Under the pieces are notes generated by a model, which made no database searches, had not been told where the DNA came from, and was given only the letters and a program-made list of their open reading frames with translations. Positions 55,839 to 64,000 of a stretch of DNA of 64,000 nt are shown here, piece after piece. The number at the start of each line of letters is the position of its first letter. The stretch's first letter is position 1. The position numbers and the translations under genes are program-made. This DNA comes from Stemphylium vesicarium (lineage: Eukaryota > Ascomycota > Dothideomycetes > Pleosporales > Pleosporaceae), in NCBI GenBank assembly GCA_004380135.1, contig QXCR01000081.1:62001-126000 (forward strand). Reading direction: 5' to 3'.

Positions 55839-58504
55839 ATGAACAACGCTGCACTCATTGCTTGCACCCGGTGTGCCATCTCCAAAGCAAGATGTGACCG
55901 AAAGGTTAGTCAGGTGACCTTCGACGCAAGCATGCATACAAGAGATATATGGAACCTCACCATAGTATCTAACATTGCGCCTAGGTTCCGTGCTCTCAAT
56001 GTGTCGCGAGAGGCTATGTATGCCAGCCTCGGTGTACCTCGCGCCGGCCGCGAGCTCCCAGAAGGCCATCTGGAAGGAATCAGAGCTCAACGGTGTCAGC
56101 GAACGCTCCCGGCGCTGATAGTACTCAAAATAGTACAATGAATCAGTTTTCTGCTTACACCATTCACGATAACCAACCGCTCAACAACGAATTTTATGCG
56201 TATGCAAGCACGACTCTACCCCAAGGACCATTGGATCTCACTGGCTACGAAGATTTCATGAACTTCTCATATCCGAGTCTTTCAGGTGGAGAGGTCATGG
56301 ACGGGGGCGCGTCTAGTAACATCTTCCCGAATATGCCACGTCTAGATATGCATTCGAACGGCACCCATTGTTCCCCCCAAGTTGGCAGTGGCGAGATGTT
56401 CAAGCAGCAGGAGCTGTTATGCGGACCGAACCAACCACCAACCCCGCCCGTCACAACGCCCCGAACCATACAGAGTCTACCAACAAGCCCACCTGACGGG
56501 CCAAATGCTCCCAGCTTCAGCCGATCAGCCCAAGAGATATGTATGAGCAACTCCGAGGCGTCTAGTGACGTCCTTGGGGAGATGGTGGATCTACTTGCTC
56601 AGCCGGGTGTCTGGAATGGACTGCCTGACAGCAAGGTCGACGCTGCTGCAGCACTGTCGCAAGACGCCAGAGACCGGATAGTCGCCACTGTTCAGCTTTT
56701 GCTTCATCGCGCACTACAGATTGGTGCCTCACCATCAGCGTCAGGCGCAGGCCTATTCGGACGCATTGTTGCACTGCCTCCTTCTCATGTGCTGATGCAC
56801 TTTGTCGAACTGTACGCAGCGCGTATTGATTCCATTCAACCATATCTTGGCCTGGCTGGCTCTCCTACCGCCAACATCCAGGACATCCTCCAGATCGACA
56901 CGGCCGATGTCGGCATCTTACTGATCATTCTTCTCATCACACAGGGCGCCATGCTCACAGATCACCGCGAATCGCACATATTTGCGCATGGTTTGATAGA
57001 GGTATGCAGAGTCGCGCTGAACGACGTTCTGGAACGTCGGAGCATCTCTCAGCCAATGGTCGGAGGTATCGCATTACAGTTGCTTACGCTATGCGCACGA
57101 AGTGGTAAAGATTCATTTGCCTCGGTATGTTCTCACCCTAGCCATAGCTCGGTAAAACGCTAATGCTATTTTTAGTACGCAATGTCGAAACGGGGTCAGT
57201 ATCTAAGCGTAAAGGATCCTTGCTATGACACCGTCCGAGAACTCGCGCTAACGGATCGCCCTAGATGCTCAAATGCACCGGCCTCTTACAGCCCGAACAA
57301 GCATCCCACAATCGCATCCCGGATGGTAGGGATCCATGGGAGAAATGGAAAGAGCTCGAACAACGTAACCGGTAATTTCTCACTTCTGCATGGAATTTTT
57401 TGATGACCTAACATCCTTAGCCACGCGTACGCATGGGTTTACGTAGACCTTGAAATAAGCTTACTCCACGACCTGCCCCCGGTGCTCTCGATCAACGATC
57501 TTCAGGTACCTTTGCCCCAGGACAACGACCTCTGGAATGCACCTTCCTACCGTGCTTGGATCGAAACCTACGGTGCAAGTTCAACTCGGTCCGGTCAACG
57601 CGATGCTCAGTCATACAATGCCTGGCTCGAGCATCACGGTGCAACTGAGACCCAGTCGGGTCACGAGATGCCATCGCTCAATAGTCTCTTTCGAAGCTTC
57701 TTGCAAGGCCGGCTAACAGGCGACAATGAACTTTCCCTTGAGCACTTGCGTCTCCTTCTCCATCCACTGCAGACTATGGTACTGGAGCAGCAGCAACTGC
57801 TTCGGATCTTCGATACCGATGAGCCATCCAACCGATACCGGGTGCTTTCCAAAACCAAGGTGCTGGGTCGTCTCCAGGAGACACAAGATTTGGTGCAGGA
57901 CTTAGCAACGCTCCTTCGTCGGCACTCATGCGCACCCATGGACAACAATGCTAAGACCCGGACCAAACCGACCGACTACGTAAGCATCATCATGCTCCAT
58001 CTGGTTAGCCTGAACGTTTTTACAAGCATCCCGGAGATCGAGAAGTGCGCCAAGGAGGAACCTCCCGTCTCGGCTACGGCACGTACGGATGTCTGGCGCT
58101 GGGCACGCTATCCCGAAGGGGAAAGCTACGTTTTATTTCATGCCGGTCAGATATTCCGCCTTGTCGACAGCTTATCCATGGATAAGCGACCGGCATGGTG
58201 GCCAGTCGCAATTTATCGCGCATCAATGGCCTGCTGGTCACTGAGGACGGCGGAGCGACCGACTTCTGGGAGTCAGTCGCGCGAAGTTGGTATCGACACA
58301 CTTTTGCCGGGCGAGGAGGAGCGCTTTCTTAACTCGCCCACTGGCACTCCAATCGTCACGTTCGCTGACAAGAGAAGAATGCCTATTTTGGAGGGAGGCA
58401 ACAGTTTGCAGTATTGTATTAGCAAACTGGAAAAGCACCCCACGCATCTCGTCAGCAGTGTACTTGAGAAGGTGCGGTTTTTCTTAGATAGATGGAGTTC
58501 GTGA
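55839..58504 (+). CDS. Zn2Cys6 transcription factor with fungal_trans domain
   Basis: Five exons, 55839-55904, 55985-57124, 57176-57208, 57265-57371 and 57421-58504, give 809 residues. The zinc cluster is complete: MNNAALIACTRCAISKARCD continues into RKVPCSQCVARGYVC with Cys 9, 12, 19, 25, 28 and 35. An Arg/Pro-rich linker and a Ser/Pro-rich region follow. The fungal_trans regulatory domain begins near LPPSHVLMHFVELYAARID and contains YAMSKRGQYLS, WEKWKELEQRNRHAYAW and VLSINDLQVPLPQ, which are typical blocks. Exon 3 is only 33 bases; its GTAAAG donor was chosen because it alone keeps the frame into LKCTGLLQPEQ. The gene points toward the dehydrogenase, the DUF1772 gene and the FAD oxidase, so it may be their pathway regulator. 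This is inference from proximity. Confidence 0.85.
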
Positions 58505-58666
58505 TCATCATCACAATTTGGCACGGAGTTTAGATTGGCGCTTGGGAAGATAACCACTGGAAATGAATCGGGATATTATTGAACTACTGCAATCTTCACT
58601 TAATCCAAGGTATGTATGCCATTACTCCTCCCACAGTAATCAAAAGCCTAACAAAGAAAACAAGAC

Positions 58667-59644
58667 TCAAATCGCAACGTTTTGGGTGACGCCGGGACAA
58701 GCCTTCTCCAAGATCTCAGCCAGTTCGGTCCAGACCCTCTTCGACAGTTCGGTGCCCTCCTCGCTGGTGACAAGGTTTGATGGCTCCGACACCTTGTCAT
58801 CAATGATATACTCTCCGGCGCTGTTAGGCAGCGACGCCGCATTGACCAGTGTGCGGCTTCCGACCTCGACCGTGCGACCCAACAATTTCTTAAACACCAC
58901 AGGCGCCATGCCCATATCCTTGACGAGGTCCGACTTGCACAATCCAGGCGTAACGCAGTTGATGACAACAGGGTACTTGGAGCGGTCCTTCATCAATACC
59001 CTCGTCATGTACCGCAGAGCGAGGATTTCCAGCAGCTTGGAGACGTTGTAGCGGTCTGCCATGTCGGCTGTTTTCTCGTCGTCCAGCGCGGTGAAGATGC
59101 TAGGTTCCTTCTTCTGTGGCAGTTGGGTCCAGTGGTGTACTTCGGATGTGACGATGGTGAGGTAGGGTGTCGTTGCTGTCTTTGCAGCCGATTTGCGCAT
59201 GATGGGCAGCAAGAGCAGCGCGAGCAGAAAAGTCGAGATTACATTGACGGTGATGTGCGCCTCGTGTCCTTCTGCTCGCGAAAACTTTCCGCTTGCAATA
59301 CCGGCGTTCTCAACACAGATATCGAGACGCGGGAGGGTCTCGCATTTCTTCGCAAACGCCTGCACGCTGGCGTATGACGACAAATCCAATTCCCAGACTT
59401 GGATTACGCCGCTGCACTTCTCGGTCTTCTCGATATTGCGCTTGGCGGCTTCGCCTTTGGATAGCGTGCGACAGGCGATGATGACGGACGCCGCACCACA
59501 CCGGACAAAGTGCCGAGTAGCCTCGAGACCCAGACCCGTATTTGCGCCCGTAACGATGACAGTCTTGCCCGCAAAAGTCTGAGGCTTAGGCACTTTGGGC
59601 GTGTAAAAGAGCTGGGATTTCAGGAAAGTCGGGAAGCTCGCCAT
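58667..59644 (-). CDS. short-chain dehydrogenase/reductase
   Basis: An intronless frame of 325 residues. The cofactor site is VTGANTGLGLEATRHF (residues 31-46), the strand-four motif is ENAGIASG (112-119), and the catalytic set is Ser167, Tyr199 and Lys203 in RYNVSKLLEI. The arrangement resembles the retinol-dehydrogenase/WWOX-like SDR branch common in fungal secondary pathways, and the CRTLSKGEAAKRNIE stretch suggests NADP preference (Arg after the second strand). There is no membrane segment except a hydrophobic helix ISTFLLALLLLPIM, which is the usual core helix. The start at 59644 gives the normal short lead-in. The substrate cannot be told. It is convergent with the Zn2Cys6 regulator, with 162 bases between the stops. 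Confidence 0.88.
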   Translation of the reverse strand: MASFPTFLKSQLFYTPKVPKPQTFAGKTVIVTGANTGLGLEATRHFVRCGAASVIIACRTLSKGEAAKRNIEKTEKCSGVIQVWELDLSSYASVQAFAKKCETLPRLDICVENAGIASGKFSRAEGHEAHITVNVISTFLLALLLLPIMRKSAAKTATTPYLTIVTSEVHHWTQLPQKKEPSIFTALDDEKTADMADRYNVSKLLEILALRYMTRVLMKDRSKYPVVINCVTPGLCKSDLVKDMGMAPVVFKKLLGRTVEVGSRTLVNAASLPNSAGEYIIDDKVSEPSNLVTSEEGTELSKRVWTELAEILEKACPGVTQNVAI

Positions 59645-60534
59645 TGCGTGGGTGAGCGAGGTGGGTTGGTGGAGTAGAGCTGAAGATGTGGATGGTGTGG
59701 AGTAGATGGTGTGTAGTAGCGATCTGGCTAATTATAGCAAGGAAAGAGCAGGGCTAGCGATGAAGAGAGACAGTAGGTGTGGATGTGTAAGAGCAATGTT
59801 CTGGTTTCAGCTCTTCGGGCAGACCAGATATAGGCTCAAGAGTAGATGGAAGAAGAAGTAAGAAGCGAAAACGAAGCTGAAATACCCACACACGCACCTC
59901 CACCATGTCTTGCGGCACAGTCACAAAACGTCACCATCAAAGCGCGGGGGGGAGCTAGCAATTGGCTATTGTTTACTAAGAAAGTTTCGGTGTCCGGTAC
60001 TGCGCTCGCTTGCGTCTGTTTTGTCAGCGGCGCACCCTCTTTGCTACGGTTGTCCTGAATTGGAGTTGGTCTTGTACGGAACTCCGTTAGCGTGGTTGGT
60101 CACGTGGGTTCAGGCGTTCCGTTCGAGGCTGAAGTCCGCCAAGACGGGCCGATCCCGCTGCAGCCTCAACCGCGAGGGGGTTCTGTGAGAGACATCCATC
60201 GGTGCCCGAAATCGACTTTCAAGGAGATGTGTGGATTTCCGGAGAGGGAAATGGTGTGCGGAATGCGTTTGGAGAGCCGTATGACAGCTATCGTGAATGC
60301 GGTAGTGGGGGGTCGGAGGAGAAAGATGGCGGATATTGATGAATGCGACAAGGGGAAACTCGGTATATCCAAGCCTTTTCATGAGTACATGTCTATGTCT
60401 CCGAAGTAAGATATAAACGCTGATCACGACTCCCGCTTTCCAACCACCTCCTCATTATATCCAGCATTCCAGCATCAACTTGCCTTCACAGTAACTCTTT
60501 CTTCCCCCTCAATACATATATCTACTCCATCAAT
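59645..60534. promoter_or_regulatory. divergent promoter of the SDR and DUF1772 genes
   Basis: These 890 bases separate two diverging genes. The last 100 bases before the DUF1772 ATG are C/T-rich (CACCTCCTCATTATATCCAG), including a TATATC element about 75 bases upstream. No other gene is visible. A shared promoter would fit co-regulation, but this is not shown. Confidence 0.4.
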
Positions 60535-61117
60535 ATGCTCACCTTCACCACCCTCCAACTCGGCACCCTAATCCAAGCCACCTTCCTCCTGGGCCTCAAC
60601 ACCGCCTTATCCAGCATCTCGATCCCCTCACTGCTCATCTCGCCCTCGCCCATCCTCGCCATCCGTCAATGGCACACGCAGTTCCGGCGCGCCCAAGTCC
60701 CCGCCACCACGCTCAGCGCCTCCAACCTCGTCCTATCCCTCATCTTGACCTACGCCTCCTCGCAGCGCGTCGGCCTTACGGGCAAGATGACGGTGCTGTA
60801 TGCTGCGAGCAGCGCGATGGCTTTTCTGATCTTTCCGTTTACGCTGCATTATATTAACCCCCTTAATGAGGTGTTGGTTGCGAAGTTCAGAGCCCAGGGG
60901 GATCTGCATTATGCGGATCTGCCGGAGAAGGATGCGGGGATGCAGACTGCTAGGGTGAGTTTTGCGCTTCTCCCTCTCTTTTTCTGTTGTGATTAGGTTG
61001 GCTAATGATCATGTGTAGGACCATGACAAGATTGAGAAGTGGGGCTGGCTCAACCGCTTCAGGATCGCCTTGTACGCTGGTGTCGTGGCTGTCAACGCCG
61101 CGGCTGTTTTGGCGTAG
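60535..61117 (+). CDS. DUF1772 membrane protein, anthrone-oxygenase-like
   Basis: Two exons, 60535-60954 and 61019-61117, joined in phase 0, encode 172 residues. Four hydrophobic segments are visible: LGTLIQATFLLGLNTALSSI, TLSASNLVLSLILTYASS, MTVLYAASSAMAFLIFPFTL and RIALYAGVVAVNAAAVLA. The loop HYINPLNEVL and the segment DHDKIEKWGWLNRFR match the DUF1772 pattern (an Asn between membrane helices, then a W-x-x-x-N before the last helix). Some members are anthrone oxygenases in fungal aromatic polyketide pathways, such as those for emodin-type compounds and the aflatoxin-pathway HypC; many others are unassigned. Assignment to the family is firm; the enzymatic role is inference. Confidence 0.82.
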
Positions 61118-62004
61118 GGATGGGCTGGGTGAGCACGGCCAAAGCGGGTGTCAGTAGACCCGGTGATGCAGGGATGGACATAGACAGAGGCTATTTGGGT
61201 GTTTGGAGAGGTTGCGGTGAAAGTGCTTCTGGGGGATTGGCTAGGCGCTGCCTTCGGGCCAGGATGTAGTTAGAGAAGTTGTGGTCGGTGTGTTGTTGTT
61301 AGTTTTCCCAGATTATGTTCTTGTTAGTGTTGAAATCGAATCTTGAAGCGCTTTTGTACTCATAAAATACTGCGCACCCCCATCTCTTCCATGCGTTCAT
61401 GTGCAAGCCCCACCTGACCAGTATTTCATGCTGTTTTACGTCAATGTATAATAGTACGGAAACCAAGACACATGGCGTTCGCCGCGAATGACATCTGTTT
61501 TGACTACTTGAGGCCTCTTAGAAAAGCAATAGCGTGTGATAGGGATTATACAGTATAGTAACGTGAAGAGACATTGGCGCTATAAAAGAGGAAATCCTAG
61601 ATCGGCTATGACGCTTTCGCCCCAAGAACAACCGCACTCTAGTATCTTACCAATCTTCACCGTTCCCAGCTGGCTATACCCGAAAGATTGCAAGAATACG
61701 GAGCGAGAGTGCTCACAACGGGAAACAGGTATACCGTGAATTGATATCAAGGACGTAAAATGATTATAGTAAAGCCTCACCAATATTGTGAGAGCAAATA
61801 TCAAGTGTGCCGGGTGACGAGCGCCAAGTAAGAATCGGATTCGTCAGAGAAGCGGCACATGTGTGGGAATGTGTGAACGATCTATTTCAAGAGCTATTCT
61901 ATCGACACCGAAAGATAATGACAAGGTAAAAGAATGTAGGCAAAAAAGAAACAATGATTGAAACAGTGAACCAGACCAAAGGTAATGTTTTACATCATGC
62001 CCCC
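61118..62004. other. intergenic between convergent DUF1772 and FAD oxidase genes
   Basis: About 890 bases between two gene ends. It contains a few A/T-rich patches (61330-61570) and no recognisable coding sequence. Confidence 0.45.
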
Positions 62005-63582
62005 TCACGCGAAGGAGTTGTAGAAGTTGAACAGCCCCTTCGGGTCATACTTCTTCTTGAGCGACCGGAGCTTGGGCAACTTCGCATTGCCGTAGATCTG
62101 CTCTGGCTTCTCAAAGCCACGAGCATAGTTGGGGAAGACATTGCCCTCGGGGTTTCCACAACCCGAGACGAGGTCTGCGTGATGCTTCTCCGCAAATGTG
62201 TCGACCATGGTAGTCATCTCTTCCGTAACATTTTCAGGAAGATTATACTCGATGAACCCGTAGGCAACAGTTTGACGCCAGGCGTAGGCAGTAGAATCGT
62301 CTGGGATGGTTGCAGTCACACCTAGACCAAACTTCTCCAGCAGCCAGGTGGCGGAATTGTCAAACTCGGGGTTGGCTAGAATGAAGTTAATGAACTTGGT
62401 GTATGCGTCGCTTAGCGTGGAAACCGAGATGTCGTTGATTTGATAGCCCCACATGTCAGCCCTTACACCTTTGGTGCGGGCAAACACGTCGCCACCAAAA
62501 TTGGCGACATAGACGAGTTGATTGTAGGGAACCACGGAGACGTTGCTGGATCTTGGCTCTTGGTCGAGAAAAGTCTTGATAGCCGCGTCGCCCTGTTCTT
62601 TGGTACCAAAGTAGATAGCGCTGACATCAATCTCAGGCTAAAGATGTTAGTCAAATTCACTAGCACGCTACAAGCAAATCGTCACTTACGACGTTGTTTC
62701 TGACCGAAGACGCAATTGAGATTGCAAGCTTGTCGTCTTGAGTACCCTGATAGGTTTGCAAGATTTTGAAGATGGTCTCGTTTTTCTCCGGATCGAAGAC
62801 CAGATCGGCGTTGTACACCATACCATTGTTCAGTGTGTCGTAGACCCGGTATCTTGCCGATGTGACAATGCCGAAGTTGACTCCAGCGCCTCGCATGCCC
62901 CAGAACAGGTCAGCGTTCTCAGTAGCCGACGCCGTCAGAATCTTGCCAGAGCCAGTCACCATTTCAACGGATAGCAATGAGTCGATTAGTAACCCGTATT
63001 CACCAGTCAATGGTCCTATACCCCCACCCAGCGTGACGCCTATGATACTAGGCGATGATGATCCGCCAGATGCTGCAGATTATGTCAATATATAACCGCC
63101 AAGAGAAGCCGGAAGGACTTGCGCATCTGTTTTCCCGCCGCGTACAAGGGATCATACATATCAGCAAAGATGGTAGCGGCTCCGATGGTCATGGTACTGG
63201 CAGCTGCGTCAACAGTCGCTTTCCGGAAATTACTCATGTCGATATTGAGCGCATCTCGCAGCCTAGACAGAGAGGTCGTGTATCCGTGGCCACCTCCCGT
63301 CGCTAGGAACGGGACCTTGTTCTTGCTTGCATACTGGATGATCTTTTGTACGTCCTTCACAGTGGCGGGTTTCGCCGCAACAGTATAAGCGGGGTCAGCT
63401 TTGGAGTAGATAGTCCAGCGTTGGGTGAAGTCGGTTGGGTAGGAAGGGTCGGAGGTTAGTATGACTTCGGATCCAGAGGACAGGGACTTGGCCAAGTCTG
63501 CGTGTATCTGCTGCGAGGTAACAGCGAGCACGTGTTGTGCAAGGGTGGATGCGACAAGAACGAAAGATGCCAAGGGTGCCAT
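62005..63582 (-). CDS. secreted berberine-bridge-type FAD oxidase
   Basis: Three exons, 63582-63123, 63072-62690 and 62637-62005, give 491 residues. The signal peptide is MAPLASFVLVASTLAQHVLA. The PCMH FAD-binding domain contains PAYTVAAKPATVKDVQKIIQ and FLATGGGHGYTT with His99, the likely site of covalent FAD attachment. TLGGGIGPLTGEYGLLID, LFWGMRGAGVNFGIVTSARY and the C-terminal BBE motif YDPKGLFNFYNSF complete the family. The second FAD-linking Cys of bicovalent members is not seen; SSSPSIIGVTL stands in its place. The first intron uses a GC donor (GCAAGT), the only choice that keeps the frame. Relatives oxidise alkaloids, polyketides, sugars or alcohols. It neighbours the DUF1772, dehydrogenase and regulator genes. 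Confidence 0.88.
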
Positions 63583-64000
63583 AACGACGGGATGGTAACA
63601 CTTGAGCGCTAAGGATGCAATGCGTGCGCAACAGGGATAGGGGATGGGTGTGAAGATGATGCCTTACCTTGGAAGCGTACATTACCTTCTTATAACATTT
63701 CAAATGACTACAGTTCGAGGAAAATCTCGGGCCTAATTCACACGCGGTCGTCAGAAGGTTCCGTAGGCTGTAGAATCGAAGTCACAGCCACGACGCCTCG
63801 TCGAAGTCAACCCAGCAAATTGCACCGATGAATTGCCGTACTCGCTATGTCGAACCGTGCTTTTCTGACAGGCCGGAGCTACGCATGATGTCTCAGATCC
63901 ATGTCATAGACCAACGGTTCCATTGGTACTGGCGTTCATGCAATCAACGGTTCCCATCATCGGGAGCGGCGCCGTTCGTTCAGCCACTCGACAGTAGGTT
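63583..64000. promoter_or_regulatory. upstream region of the FAD oxidase gene
   Basis: The last 418 bases of the window contain the oxidase promoter. A TTATAAC element lies at about 63691-63697, roughly 110 bases upstream of the ATG. No coding sequence is visible up to the edge, so the neighbour on that side lies outside. Confidence 0.35.

Noticed and set aside
1..64000. Search by eye for transposons, reverse transcriptase, transposase, CRISPR or rRNA
   Set aside because: No RT, DDE-transposase or gag-like motifs, no long terminal repeats, no regularly spaced repeats and no rRNA segments were recognised. Degenerate, heavily mutated elements could still be missed.

Overview
The window is eukaryotic nuclear DNA from a filamentous ascomycete. 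Genes carry short introns of about 45 to 140 bases with GTRAGT-type donors, CTRAC-type branch sites and YAG acceptors. The gene content (PalH pH sensor, Mvp1 sorting nexin, Zn2Cys6 regulators, SRR1-like protein, berberine-bridge-type oxidase) is typical of Pezizomycotina. A Dothideomycete, perhaps Pleosporales, is my best guess from the style of the lineage-specific family on the left, but I cannot prove it from sequence alone. There are no prokaryotic features, CRISPR arrays, convincing tRNAs or intact transposons.

Left part (1-15 kb) is an accessory, decaying region. It holds five copies of one gene family that shares an N-terminal LPRELRD motif and a later PECHGRG-type motif. One copy (10461-11924) is full length, one (3246-4256) is open but short, and three are broken by stops, frameshifts or truncation. 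One broken copy is joined through a spliceable intron to a headless RNase H1. A Zn2Cys6 regulator nearby (13104-14836) has two in-frame stops and has lost a zinc-binding cysteine. Between them lies an intact PPPDE-thioredoxin-PUL gene (5096-7006).

Middle part (15-31 kb) is conserved core genome: cullin-4 (minus), cohesin subunit Scc3/STAG (plus), ribosomal protein S29/uS14 (plus), sorting nexin Mvp1 (minus) and the alkaline-pH sensor PalH (minus). All reconstruct cleanly across their introns.

The 31-49 kb stretch mixes an unrecognised minus-strand gene (32164-33206), a decayed SRR1-like gene (33898-35342), an intact UPC2-like Zn2Cys6 regulator (36687-38573), a membrane protein with an apparently dead pepsin-like ectodomain (40591-42822) and an eight-exon gene for a 1143-residue GPI-anchored Ser/Thr-rich wall protein (44646-48702).

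Right part (49-64 kb) starts with a divergent mitochondrial pair, 3-hydroxyisobutyryl-CoA hydrolase and elongation factor Tu. After 3 kb without a gene comes a group resembling the edge of a specialised-metabolism cluster: Zn2Cys6 regulator, short-chain dehydrogenase, DUF1772 (anthrone-oxygenase-like) membrane protein and secreted berberine-bridge-type FAD oxidase. No backbone synthase is inside the window. All exon models come from reading splice signals and frame by hand; none has transcript support here.
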